Shown here piece after piece: positions 27,790-38,700 of a DNA stretch of 64,000 bases. A program made the position numbers and the translations under genes. Numbering within the stretch: the stretch's first letter is position 1; each line of letters opens with the position of its first letter. The stretch comes from Farysia itapuensis (taxonomy: Eukaryota; Basidiomycota; Ustilaginomycetes; Ustilaginales; Ustilaginaceae), in contig JALBYC010000012.1 in assembly GCA_023212645.1 (NCBI GenBank), positions 248,001 to 312,000 on the forward strand. Direction: 5' to 3'. A model generated the notes under the pieces. It searched no databases, had not been told where the DNA came from, and worked only from the letters and a program-made list of their open reading frames with translations.

Positions 27790-29508
27790 CTAAGCGAACC
27801 GTTGCAGAAATTCGGTGTGGAATTTGCCGTAGCGAGCAATGAATTCGTCGGTCTCCTTGGCCAACACAGTTGTGCGGAAGAAGCAGGCTCCCGTCTTTTG
27901 GTCCGGCATCTTGCCGAAACCGCTGCCGGGAACCACACAAATACCAGTTGCGTCGAGCATTTCGAGACAGTAGAACTCATCCACCTTTTTGCCCTGCTTT
28001 TTGGCTTTTTCGTGAGCTTTTTTAGGCAATGTGATTCGAGGGAAGAGGTAGAGAGCGCCCTGAGCGGGGTCGACATCGACCCCCTCGAGCTCGGCGAATT
28101 TGGTGGCCATCTTATCAGAGCGTTCCTTGAGAGTTTCGAAGATCGCAGCGGTCTCGTGCGCATACAGCTCGTAAGATGGCTCACCCTCGACTGGAGGTTT
28201 AACCAGCATGTCAACGCCGATTTGGCCTTGCAGGGAGGGACATAGGCTGATGGATGCCAGCTTGTAGATTTCGGCTTCAACTGACTCTTCAATGTTGGTC
28301 AGCTCAAAGTAGCCACCTCTTCGACCACACTCGCCCGAGACACCTTTGGATATACTGTGGAACGAAACCAGCTCCACCTTGTCTGCGATCACTCGTTCTT
28401 CCTCGCTGGAAGACTTGGAGAAATCCTTTAGCACCTTCTTGAAACTGTGAAAGGGGCGCTTCTCAGGCTGATAGATGTTGACCTGGTAGACCTCGTCGGC
28501 TAGGAGAACGACCTGCTTGTTGTAGGCCATGCGGATGAGATCCTGAATGTTTTCATAGGACAAACATTGACCGGTAGGATTACCTGGGTTGATCACGGCA
28601 CAGGCTCGCACATCGGTGCCATTCGACCGCGCCTCGTCGATAGTACGGGACATGGCGGCAACATCGAGAGACCAGTCGTCGAACGGATTCAGATCGTAGC
28701 GCACCGGCGTGGCATTGTACAGAGCCAGAGCAGCGCTGTATAATGGGTATTGTGGAATCGGAATCATGACACCTGACTCGGGGCCGGCAATAATCACCTG
28801 CAACAAGAGCTGCACACCTCCACTGGCACCAGATGTGAGGTAGATCAGCTCCGGATCGGCGGCATATCCATCGCGCCGTTCTATGAATTCGGCAATGTGC
28901 TTGCGGACAATGCTGGCACCCTTGGAATGAGAGTAGGCACCGACACTACCAATGTCGTCCAGCAGCAATTTGGCGCGCTCTTGAGTATCCTTTGGGAATA
29001 CATCGCTGATACCTGGCTGGTCCATAAGTTCGGGATATTCTGTCAAAGCAGCTACCTGTCGCCAGAACGTGAGAGGCTTTTGTGCCAAGAATGGCTGTTG
29101 CTGCGGGTTCCCAATGTTGGCAGTAACGACGGAATCGAATGGCAACTTGTCGCCTTTGGCAATCTGAGCGGCATACTTGTTGGCTTTGTTGGAAAGCTCT
29201 CCCCGTACAGCGTATTCTGCTTCCAAAACGTGCGGATTGATGGATTTTGTGGTCAACACAGGTGCATAGCCTGCCCTGCTAGACGAAGTAAAAGTTCGCG
29301 GCGATGAAGACGAAGTGCTTTGGGAGGTGTCTGACGAACCTGTCGAATCAGGTTGCGAGCGAGTCGAGGACGACATTGAGACCAGAGAGGAAAGGGACCG
29401 ACTAGGGGTAGGGAAGCTAAAGGAAGCGGCGGAATGCGAAGGTGAGCAGCGGACCGGAGGATGGAGAGTGGCTCGTGATACCACTGTTCGGATAAGAGCG
29501 ACTGGCAT
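27790..29508 (-). CDS. ALT1: Alanine aminotransferase (class I/II PLP enzyme)
   Basis: The protein has 572 residues and interconverts alanine + 2-oxoglutarate and pyruvate + glutamate. The aminotransferase fold is complete: LTSGASGGVQLLLQ near the cofactor phosphate, NPGNPTGQCLS, LLADEVYQVNIY, and the PLP lysine in HSISKGVSGECGRRGGY. The first ATG at 29508 gives an Arg/Ser-rich leader typical of mitochondrial import. A second in-frame ATG (MSSSTRSQ, about 43 codons later) could give a cytosolic form. The open frame begins at a TTG 12 codons earlier. No intron. Confidence 0.93.
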   Translation of the reverse strand: MPVALIRTVVSRATLHPPVRCSPSHSAASFSFPTPSRSLSSLVSMSSSTRSQPDSTGSSDTSQSTSSSSPRTFTSSSRAGYAPVLTTKSINPHVLEAEYAVRGELSNKANKYAAQIAKGDKLPFDSVVTANIGNPQQQPFLAQKPLTFWRQVAALTEYPELMDQPGISDVFPKDTQERAKLLLDDIGSVGAYSHSKGASIVRKHIAEFIERRDGYAADPELIYLTSGASGGVQLLLQVIIAGPESGVMIPIPQYPLYSAALALYNATPVRYDLNPFDDWSLDVAAMSRTIDEARSNGTDVRACAVINPGNPTGQCLSYENIQDLIRMAYNKQVVLLADEVYQVNIYQPEKRPFHSFKKVLKDFSKSSSEEERVIADKVELVSFHSISKGVSGECGRRGGYFELTNIEESVEAEIYKLASISLCPSLQGQIGVDMLVKPPVEGEPSYELYAHETAAIFETLKERSDKMATKFAELEGVDVDPAQGALYLFPRITLPKKAHEKAKKQGKKVDEFYCLEMLDATGICVVPGSGFGKMPDQKTGACFFRTTVLAKETDEFIARYGKFHTEFLQRFA

Positions 29509-29889
29509 GGTCGAGGGTGTGGAGAGAGGCAACAGAAGAAGCAAAACAGTGACGTCTGTATCGTGCTGCTAATTTGCCCTCCGAGTCACCGTCCTTTTGC
29601 GCCAAAATTCAAACGGACAAGGCCGGGTGGCAATCCAGGATTCTGACCCAATCAATCGGTTATTGCATTCCGGCGTCTAACCCGGCCCTTATCGGAACTT
29701 ATCTCTCAAGACTCGATAAAGCAAACACCAACAGTCTGTTCCAAAGGAATCGCAACTTGTTGAACTGCAAAGGCAACCATGAAGCAGATATGTAGATGGA
29801 TCGGTGCAGGTAGAGAAGAGGGGCTTTTTTTTTCATTGTGGGTATAGAGCAAAGGTCAAAGGAATGGATGAGACATGGCAGTGGTTGCT
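29509..29889. other. Intergenic, upstream of ALT1
   Basis: This 381-bp gap holds the ALT1 promoter and the 3' end of the next minus-strand gene. A T-run at about 29826-29834 is the only simple feature. No gene seen. Confidence 0.4.
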
Positions 29890-31209
29890 TCAGCGGCCCT
29901 TCATGCGCTGCACCAAATTGGTCCTTGTTACGATGTCTCGCTGCTGCGATGCATCTTGTAGCCAGAAAGCGACTTCGCGATCATCGTGCTCGCCAATGCT
30001 CAACGACTGTCGAGCTCGTTTGACCGGCCTGATGGCCTCAAATTGCTCCTCGCCTTCGTCTGACTCGTCACTTGTGTCCTGGACTTGGCGTTTTCGGTGT
30101 GCGTGGTTGATGTTGTGCTCTTCATCATCGCTCCAGTCAGTCTGGTCGAGGCGAGCGAGCAGCGCACGGCGTGCTGTCACGTCAGCATGATTCGACATCG
30201 CTGTGACTTGCTGCAAATTTCGGGAACAAAGCAGAGGTGCAGCTGGTTGAACCTCAAGCCGGCCCTCCGCTTTGCGGATCTGGGCCAGCTGAGGCGCGAA
30301 AAGACCTCCACCCAGAGTCTGAGCTGTCGGCAGCTCTGTCGCTGGTGCAGACGGGAAAAGCAACTTAGGCTGAAGACGAGGGGGTCTAGCAGCTTGATAT
30401 GCTTCGGCCGTCCACTCCTCTGAATCGTCTGAATCGTACTCTGGATCTGCGTACGTAACTCGTTGACCGCGAAAGACGTAAGTTATCTTGCCTTTCTCCT
30501 TCGTGGGTAGCTGAAGGGCGCGTTTCCTGGCCTCGTGTCCACGAGGACCGTGAAAGCCTTGATCTGCGGGGCCCCCAGCTAAGAATGGATTCTTCGGCGT
30601 GTCTCGGATCGGAGCGGCCCATACCCGAGGGCGACAACCATTCAGAGAAAATGGTGTATGGGGTGTACATTCTTCATCGTCAGAATCCAAAGTATCATTC
30701 TGATCGTCCGACCATGTCTCCAGTTCACTGACTGCAAGAGAAGAACCGGTACGCATGATAGCGGAGCTGCTGCTGCTGCTGCTGCTGGGAGCAGATTCTA
30801 ATAAGAAATCTACCTCTTCGTCTGATTGAGACCTGCGACTCGACTTGGGCATGTGAGAAATGTAGTTCTTGTTGCCGTCCTTGCAAAGACGCACGACGTT
30901 CTCTTCAAGCTCTCCATCCGACAAAGATGAACATGGAGCAGACGAGAGCAAGGAGGCACAGTGCTCATCTTCGTGGCCTGCATCGCAGCTCAGTGGTGGC
31001 GTTGGCGGTCTGGCGTTTGGCAACGAGGAAGAATGCTGCTTGACTGGACTGAGCTTGACGTGGTGCTCTTGCTGATTCGGACGGAACCGACCCGCGGGGG
31101 CGAAGATGCTGTGCAAGTGTCTGGCTGAAAGTCCATCAACACGAGGTTGATCTCTTTTACAGGCTCGACCCGAGGGTGGCGGCGAAAGCAGACCCCGATC
31201 GAGATTCAT
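29890..31209 (-). CDS. Unidentified nuclear-type protein with ITYVFRG motif
   Basis: The protein has 439 residues and starts at an ATG. It is mostly disordered: Ser/Pro-rich at the N terminus, with an eight-serine run near 137-145 and acidic clusters. In the middle sits a compact, less biased block of about 70 residues: WAAPIRDTPKNPFLAGGP, then GKITYVFRGQRVTYADPEYD. It looks like a conserved binding motif. Near the C terminus are a basic stretch (RPVKRAR) and a predicted helix. I do not recognise the family. The short ordered motif in a disordered protein suggests a regulator or docking protein in the nucleus. It is divergent from PDS5. Confidence 0.65.
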   Translation of the reverse strand: MNLDRGLLSPPPSGRACKRDQPRVDGLSARHLHSIFAPAGRFRPNQQEHHVKLSPVKQHSSSLPNARPPTPPLSCDAGHEDEHCASLLSSAPCSSLSDGELEENVVRLCKDGNKNYISHMPKSSRRSQSDEEVDFLLESAPSSSSSSSSAIMRTGSSLAVSELETWSDDQNDTLDSDDEECTPHTPFSLNGCRPRVWAAPIRDTPKNPFLAGGPADQGFHGPRGHEARKRALQLPTKEKGKITYVFRGQRVTYADPEYDSDDSEEWTAEAYQAARPPRLQPKLLFPSAPATELPTAQTLGGGLFAPQLAQIRKAEGRLEVQPAAPLLCSRNLQQVTAMSNHADVTARRALLARLDQTDWSDDEEHNINHAHRKRQVQDTSDESDEGEEQFEAIRPVKRARQSLSIGEHDDREVAFWLQDASQQRDIVTRTNLVQRMKGR

Positions 31210-31778
31210 TTTGATGAGATGTGATCGACGATGATGGAAGGGCGTGATACCGTTTTCAGGGGAGACTGAAGGTGGATGGGCAGACCGTGAGGACGGTGGG
31301 AGAAATTTTGGAGCGGAACTGGATCAAAAGAGCGAAGAGGGGGCAAGAACGACAAGCAGGACGATGGAAGTGCTAAGGGACGGCTGGTTCGTGGAAGAGA
31401 TTCTGTGAGATCAGTGTCCCCACCCGCAGGACCGTTGCTGCCCCGACCGCACGACACGCACACGCTGCACGATGGAGTTTGATTTTTCGCGGCGCGCAGT
31501 GCAAATTTCGCGTAAAGGCCTACAAGTTTGCGTGTCGCGTAAATGTTTTATCTAGCCTAACAACGCCCGAGACGCGTCGCAATTTGCATTTTGATGTACC
31601 GCATCACGCGCCGCGTATCCAACACGCACTCTTATCCAACTTGCGCAGCATTCGCAACTTCCACTGCAGTCCCGATCCCCATTCCTGTCCGTGTTCCACC
31701 AGCTACTCCAGTACTGTTCGTCTGTCAACGACTTCGAATTCGTCTCTGCGGCTGGCTGAGGCACCAACTTGCTCCGTC
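31210..31778. promoter_or_regulatory. Divergent promoter orphan/PDS5
   Basis: A 569-bp region between divergent starts. The PDS5 frame is open through the last 300 bp but without an ATG and with unlikely composition, so it was treated as leader. CG-rich motifs TTTTTCGCGGCGCGCAG and TTTCGCGTAAA near 31484-31517 resemble MBF/MCB-like ACGCG sites only loosely. Confidence 0.35.
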
Positions 31779-34700
31779 ATGGTGACTGCCACTGCCACAA
31801 CAACTACCACCTCTGCCTCCACTCGAAGGCAGGCGCTCGCACGTCTTACGTTAAAGGGGAAACTCTACCAGAAAGGCTCCTCCACCGATGCCCTACTCAA
31901 GCGGATCAAGCAGGCTCGGACCGAGCTCAGCGAGATGGATCAGGATGCCGTCGACGTTAACTCTCTAAGAGAAATTTGTAACGAGCTGGTCACTCCTGCG
32001 CTCATGCTACACAAGGACAAAGCAGTGAAAGCAAATGTCGCATGCTGTCTTGCAGACATGCTTCGTCTCTTTGCTCCCAACGCTCCCTTCACTCCTGCTG
32101 AGCTGCGCGATATCTTCCAATTCTTTCTTCATCAGCTCACCATGCCAGCAGCAGGACTCTCTAAACCGAACGGTCCCCAGTATACGGAATACTTCTACCT
32201 ACTAGAGAGTCTCAGTAACGTCAAAAGTGTTGTACTGGTCTGCGACCTCACAAACGCTGACGAGATGATGACGAGTTACTTCAAGGGCTTTCTTGATCTA
32301 GCCAGGCCAGATATGTCCAAGAACGTGGAGATCTGCCTTGCTGATGTTCTTGTACAGCTAGTGGACGAGTGTGCGTCGCTTCCTTCCGAGGTGCTCGATC
32401 TTCTTCTGGCAAACTTTACAAGCAAAGCGGTCAAGCACAATCCTCCGGCTCATCGGTTAGCTGTCGAAGTATGCTCAAACACCAAAGATCGCCTGCAAAA
32501 GTATGTCGCCCAGTACTTCAACGAGGTCATAAACACGGCGACTCAGGAAGATGACCAGGAAGAGAAACTGGAAAGTCTTCAGACAGCTCATTCCCTCATT
32601 GTCCAGATCAATCGTGTCGTGCCCTCGCTTTTGCTCAATGTCATTCCGCAGCTTGAAGAAGAATTGCGAGCTGACGATATCCAGCTTCGTACATTGGCCA
32701 CCCAGGTCTTGGGACAATTGTTCTCAGAGAAGCCGAACAGTTCCGCCGATTCTAGTGACTTGGCTAAACGATACACGGGTACTTGGCGCACTTGGCTGGG
32801 TCGTGCGAACGACAAATCCGCTAGCTTGCGCATTGTCTGGGTTGAGAGCACAAAAGGATTGATCGTCCATCATCCCGAGCTTTGCGCGGATCTGACGCCC
32901 ATTATTACACAAAAGTTGTTGGAAACGGATGAAAGGGTCAGAGCTGCCATGGCCAGAGTCCTCGGCTCTCTCGACTACGAGACTGCATTGCATCACGTTG
33001 ACAAATCAGTCCTTCGAGCTCTTGTGGACAGATGCAAAGACAGGAGATCACTCGTGCGCACAGAGTCAATGGAAGCTGTCGGAAAACTATTCGACATGGC
33101 TTATCCCGAGATCGAGAATCACGATCCGGCTGCCACGCAGCAATTCTCTTGGATCCCACAAGAACTCTTCAAGTGTCTCTACGTCGGCAGCATAGGAATG
33201 CAACATATGATAGCATCTACAGTAGAAAAGTACATTCTGCCTGTTCCTGCAAGTACCACTGACGAAGACGAGTTCGTTTCCTGGACTAACCGCCTTTTGC
33301 TGGTCATGAAGTTCATGGAAGAGGAGGCGATCAAGGCGATGCTCCGACTTACCAACCTCATCATTCCTCGGCCATCCATCGTGGACTTGTTCATCGACTG
33401 CTGCGAGCAGTACAACGGAGGAGAGGTAGCACCCGATAAAGATTCGAGCGTTGTCAAGCTAGCCATGGTTGATCGTATTAGACGCTGCGCAACCTTGTTC
33501 GAGGACCCGGAGAAAGCAAGAGCAGATCTACACGCATTTGCGAAGCTGAACGACACCAGAATATACAAGCTCCTGCGAACATGTTTTGACCCGCAACAAG
33601 ACCTCAAAACCGTGGTCAAAAGTCGAACCGATGCGCTGCGACGCATCCAGAACTCCAATAGCAGTATTGTGGACACCATGACCGTATTCGTTCGAGGCAG
33701 TGGCTACTTCATATTAAACCGCTCATCAGTCCCGAATTTGATCAAGAAGCTGCAATCACCGGGCAAAGAAGCTGGTGCCTCGGCGTCTCGGGCATCGGCA
33801 CAGCGTTTGCTGGAGTTCATGGCAAAGTACAGTCCCCAAATGTTCGCACTGCACGTGCCTGAGCTATGCAAGGCTTTGTTCGACGAGAACAACAATACTC
33901 TATCTCAAGTTTGCCTACATGCGCTTGCATCCGTCGCGCAATGGACGCCATCGAAGGTGTCACTAGACAAGAAGAGCGTCGATCGTCTGTCCAAATACAT
34001 ACTGAAGGGAACTGCAACACAAGCGAAATTCGCCGCAAAATTGCTGTGTATTGTCGCCACTGGTGGCGTCAGAGGTGGGCGAAAAGCTGCTGGTCAGAAG
34101 ATTGGGACACCAGGAACGTCTGTATCTTCATCGGTAGCCTTTTCGGTCCTAGAAGAGACGTTGGACTCGCTAGCTAAACAGCTTGGCAGCAGCAAGCCCG
34201 ATCGACAAGTGGCAAGTCTAAGAGCCTTGTCCCAAATGTTCAAGAACGCGCCCGACGCCTCCGAGAATGTGTCGGACACGATTGTGAAGACGATCTTGAC
34301 CGACATCTTGTTGAAACCTCTCTCGCCAACGAAGGTTAAATCGTACATCAGCAACGGTGAAGACTGGATCGAGGACTCAGGCATCGAAGATGAGCTACAG
34401 GCAAAAATCCTATCACTGTTGGTCCTCACGAAGCGTTGCGAGGCGTTTGCCGAAACCGAGAGTGCAGATGACATGTCAAGGCCAATCTTCCGATTGTTAT
34501 GGACCGTGATCTCTGCTGGCGAAGCGCGTCCACTAGACACTCCTGCCGCTGCTAGGTCTAGATTGCGTCTGCAAGCGGCGCTGTGCGTTCTCAAGCTTGT
34601 ACGTCATAAGACGTACGATGCTTGCATCGGTCGACAATACTTCAACCTAGCCTTCATGGTGCAAGACGAAAGCTACAATGTTCGAGCGCGCATGATACAC

Positions 34701-35525
34701 AAGGTTTTGGGCTACCTCAACGCGCGTCGAATCGACAGCAAGTATCTGGCCATGACCTTCCTTGCAGCGTACGACCCAGAGGAGGAGAATCGTGTCAGGG
34801 TTCTGAGACACTGCGAAAAGGCCCAGCGCACGATTCCCAGCGGTGATCAGAAACTGCACATGCTGGACCTCAACTTCCCTCGCTTCATCCACCTTTTGGC
34901 CAACCATCCAGACTTTTCCAAGGACTCGAGCGAAGACATGGCTGGCTTTGTGCGCTATCTGGACTTCTTCCTCGACTGCCTGTGCAACTCAACAAACATC
35001 TCGTTGTTCTACTACCTAGCGACTCGCGTCAAAGGAGTCCGAGACGCCGAGAGTCAAGGCGCTTCCGAAAATCTGTACGCCCTTTCGGAGCTCGCACAAT
35101 TAGTAATCAACCGCAGAGCACATGCTCATGGCTGGTCAATCGAATCTTATCCAGGCCAAATTCGTCTTCCGACGGACATTTTCAAGCCTCTTCCGAGTCG
35201 GGATGTCCAACGCGAAATTTACGAGCGTCAATACTTACCCCAAGACTTGGTACAAAAGCTATCCGAGCCTACTAAGGTCAGCAAGACTGCCAAAGGTGGC
35301 AGCAGCGGGGCCAACGGTGCAGCACAGAGCGTCAAGAAGTTCAACGTCAGCACGACTTCTGCTGTTCGAAAGCGCAAGTCTGCGACCGCTGCAGCCACTA
35401 AAAATGGCAAAAGCCGCAAAAAACGCAAATCTTCTGACGACGAACAGGACGAAGAGCCGGACAGCTCCGAGTTGTCTGATGTCGTCGATGACGACGACGG
35501 ACAAGATCCGCAAGCTTCCAAGTAG
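31779..35525 (+). CDS. PDS5: Sister chromatid cohesion protein Pds5/Spo76
   Basis: The protein has 1248 residues from the ATG at 31779. After a Thr-rich start comes the Pds5 N-terminal signature (LKGKLYQKGSSTDALLKRI). HEAT-repeat helices then run through about residue 1100 (for example LLLNVIPQLEEELRADD and RVRAAMARVLGSLDYE). The tail has basic nuclear-localisation clusters (RKRKS, KSRKKRKSS) and ends acidic. Pds5 binds cohesin through its kleisin subunit and controls both cohesion and release by Wpl1. No intron is needed. It converges with SET3 (180 bp). Confidence 0.9.
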   Translation: MVTATATTTTTSASTRRQALARLTLKGKLYQKGSSTDALLKRIKQARTELSEMDQDAVDVNSLREICNELVTPALMLHKDKAVKANVACCLADMLRLFAPNAPFTPAELRDIFQFFLHQLTMPAAGLSKPNGPQYTEYFYLLESLSNVKSVVLVCDLTNADEMMTSYFKGFLDLARPDMSKNVEICLADVLVQLVDECASLPSEVLDLLLANFTSKAVKHNPPAHRLAVEVCSNTKDRLQKYVAQYFNEVINTATQEDDQEEKLESLQTAHSLIVQINRVVPSLLLNVIPQLEEELRADDIQLRTLATQVLGQLFSEKPNSSADSSDLAKRYTGTWRTWLGRANDKSASLRIVWVESTKGLIVHHPELCADLTPIITQKLLETDERVRAAMARVLGSLDYETALHHVDKSVLRALVDRCKDRRSLVRTESMEAVGKLFDMAYPEIENHDPAATQQFSWIPQELFKCLYVGSIGMQHMIASTVEKYILPVPASTTDEDEFVSWTNRLLLVMKFMEEEAIKAMLRLTNLIIPRPSIVDLFIDCCEQYNGGEVAPDKDSSVVKLAMVDRIRRCATLFEDPEKARADLHAFAKLNDTRIYKLLRTCFDPQQDLKTVVKSRTDALRRIQNSNSSIVDTMTVFVRGSGYFILNRSSVPNLIKKLQSPGKEAGASASRASAQRLLEFMAKYSPQMFALHVPELCKALFDENNNTLSQVCLHALASVAQWTPSKVSLDKKSVDRLSKYILKGTATQAKFAAKLLCIVATGGVRGGRKAAGQKIGTPGTSVSSSVAFSVLEETLDSLAKQLGSSKPDRQVASLRALSQMFKNAPDASENVSDTIVKTILTDILLKPLSPTKVKSYISNGEDWIEDSGIEDELQAKILSLLVLTKRCEAFAETESADDMSRPIFRLLWTVISAGEARPLDTPAAARSRLRLQAALCVLKLVRHKTYDACIGRQYFNLAFMVQDESYNVRARMIHKVLGYLNARRIDSKYLAMTFLAAYDPEEENRVRVLRHCEKAQRTIPSGDQKLHMLDLNFPRFIHLLANHPDFSKDSSEDMAGFVRYLDFFLDCLCNSTNISLFYYLATRVKGVRDAESQGASENLYALSELAQLVINRRAHAHGWSIESYPGQIRLPTDIFKPLPSRDVQREIYERQYLPQDLVQKLSEPTKVSKTAKGGSSGANGAAQSVKKFNVSTTSAVRKRKSATAAATKNGKSRKKRKSSDDEQDEEPDSSELSDVVDDDDGQDPQASK

Positions 35526-35705
35526 AATCATTCCCTTTCGTGTACATCATGTTCTTGTCTCTCCTTTCAACCCGGTCATTTCGCTGTTTTCCGCTGTCTG
35601 ACTGAGTAAGTGGTATTTGCGTTAATATTATACAGCATTGTGCTACGGGAGAGATCCTGCGCTACATGTGCAGATGGCTTCGTGAGTTTTCTTTGAGAAC
35701 AACTA

Positions 35706-38700
35706 TCAGCGCATCCATCCTCCTCCCCTACCTCCTCTGCCCTGCCCGCGGCCTCTCGAGCGGCCTGCACCGCCCCAGCCTCCACGATAGACTCCGCCTC
35801 GGGGGCCATAGGCATGTTGATTGGGATGCGTTGCACGTCCACTAAGGTCAGGATCGTAGTCTCGAGGATCACGATAGTCGTGCACGTCCCGATAGTCGCG
35901 CACGTCCCGACTGTCTCGAACATGTTCCATCATGGCTCGACCGTAAGGGTCAGCAGATCGGTCATAAGGCAAACCGACAGGAGCAACGTGATCCTGATAC
36001 TCGCTCATCGAAGGTCGACGATAAGAGTGAGGGTGTGGGTACGGCTGATGGTGATGATACTCCATACGACCGCCTTGAGATGATACAGCCATATCACGAT
36101 CATCTCGAGAAGCCGACCGGGAGTCTCGAGGGTCTCGCTCGGGGCGGTGAGAAGCTTCTCGTTCCCATCTCATCCTTTCGCGTTCGGCCCAGGCTAGCTC
36201 CCTGGGATCCCTGTAATCGTGATCGACGCCAATACCATGCCCTGCAAAGTCTCGTTGCTCCCGCGCCGCTGCCCAAGGGTCATGGACGTGCGTAGGTGCT
36301 GTATCCGGATCGCGCATGCTTGCCGGACCTTTCGGAACGCCGGCAAAATCTCGCGTGCCGGACTCCGGAAGAGCAGCAGACGCCATAGAGGGCGACGTTC
36401 CTCCGACCGGGTAGCGGGTCGCTGCAGGAACAACAGACGATGGCGTCGCGCTCGCAGCGGTCGACAGTGCACCGCGATTTGTCGACAGCTCCAGGGGTGC
36501 CAGGTGCGTAGCAGATCCGGTTGGATCGACAGAGAGAGGAGGGATTGGGGCAGGCCCCGCAGAGACTTGCAAAGCCTTAAGACTGGGTTGCGCAGCAGCA
36601 ACGGGGGATGCTAAGCGATGCATTGTCACCCGAGGAGATTCGGCTGGCTTCGAAATTGCCAAATTTGTGGGTGATGTCGGTTTCGACTCAGATTGAGGCT
36701 GCGCAGAAGAGCGGTCATGTACAGCAAGATCAATCTCGCCATTGACGATTCCACCGCTCGCAAGACTGGTGCGCAAATGCTCGGGCCCAGAGACACTAGG
36801 GTGCGCAGCTGGATCAAAGATTGTCTGGTGACCAATGGAAGACGCCTCGTCGAGAGGGCTTGACTTTTCAGGTTCCGGCGAGGGCGATTTGGGTATTTCC
36901 ACCGAGCGAATTGCAGTCGGAGCCGAAGTGGATGTAAAAAGATATTTACGAGAGGTTTCGACAGCTGCAAATGGCGTCTTTCTGTCCGTCCCGTGGCTCG
37001 ACATTTGTGGCGACACTATCGTTGGGGGCAAAGAGGTATTAGCTGCCATAGACGGAGGAGGGTATAAAGGGTCTTGATGCAAGGGAATGAGCTTGTCTGC
37101 ACTGTCTCCTTCTAGTGACGGAGTTTGGGCAGACCCAGTGAAGCTTGTAGGCTGTCGCTGCTGCTCTGAAACGCGACGCTCAGCAAGACGTCGTTTGTAT
37201 TCTGCTAGAGACAATTTGACGCGGGGCTCTTCCTTCTTGACTTCAATGGATGGCGGCTTGATATCAGTTTCCCCTCTTGTTCCGCTAACGGCAGCAGCCA
37301 TTGAGACTTCGGCCTCCGTAGCTGCATCCGTGTTTGGCATAGTGACTACGGGATCGAGACGCCCATGGTCATGAGGTACGGACGATTCTCCGGCCTCAAT
37401 CGGAGCATCGATCTCAGTCTTGACGAGAATGTCGCTCTGATTTGTTGCATTCGAGCCTACGTAGTCAACCTCGTCAACACCGCTCTCGGAGTCGGAAAGA
37501 ACACGACGGTTCTTCTTGGGCTTCGCCACGGAATCTTTTATGGTAAGTCCAATATTTGATGATGGGCTAGTCCTGTCGCGTGCGCTGGAAGGGGTTGCCC
37601 TGTCGCCTGCGCCTGCGGGTAGGGCTGGTACGCTTTCGTCCGACTCATCGCTTGATTCAGAGTCCGCTGATCCCAAAAGTAATTTGCGGTGACTGCGATT
37701 GTCATCTCGCTGGTGAGCCTTATGTGTAGACTCTCTTTGCATCTTCTTGATCAAATTCGTGCCTCGATCTTTTCCGCGTCGGGCAGCCCGTTTCTGCTTT
37801 GAAAGCTCTATATCAGAGGGGCGTCGTTCACTATCGGCTCGACGCTTTGAAGACAGGTGAGGTCCACGCGAAGGACTCAAGCTGGACCGATCGCTTCGTG
37901 GTGATGATACGGACGAGAGAGGCGAGCTAGGATCTGCAATGTTATTCGTCTTCCGCCGCTTCTTGAGTACAGCGGTACTACGCGTGTGGTCCTCGCCGTC
38001 GCTGTCAAAGTTCATGCTCAGCCGAGAAGGCACGCGCGCGGTCTTGCGCTTTGTTGACGGCTGTTTCTTCGGCATCAATGCAATTTTGACACTAGTCCCC
38101 GATGATCGACGACTGTTCAATGGAGGATGTTCGCTGTCGTCGACGCTGTTGTCGCCACTGTCATCATCGGAGGGTGAGCGCAAGGCTTTAATACGCGTTC
38201 TCAGAGATCTCTTCTTAGGGGGAAGAAGGAAAAACCCAGTCTGATCAGAGTCTTGTTGACGGATACGATTCCCTACCAGGCTGGCCGGGTTTGAAGCAAG
38301 ACCATCTGCAAAACGTAAAGCACGACTAAGCTCGATGTCTTCTTCGTCCGAAAATTGGTCATCGTAGCTCAGGCCAGAGATTGGGTCAGTCAAAGACGAA
38401 GCAATCGATCGAGTATCATCATCATCGTCGACGTCTTGACTGTTCTCATAGCGACCTGTCTTCGCGGATCTTGCTGCATTGGGATCTTTGTCTTGCTGGA
38501 AGCGATATCCGCTGACTGGCCCACAGCCGAATTCTATGTAGACATGGGAATCTTGACCTCGAGACCCAGACGGGAGCAGAGCCTGGCTGCGGTCTTGGAA
38601 GTCCAAGGCACTGCTTCCGGTGCTTTGCTCCTTGACGGAATCATCTGGCGTGGGAGGAAAGTCGAAGATGCGCCAATTACGGCGGATTCCGACAAGAGGT

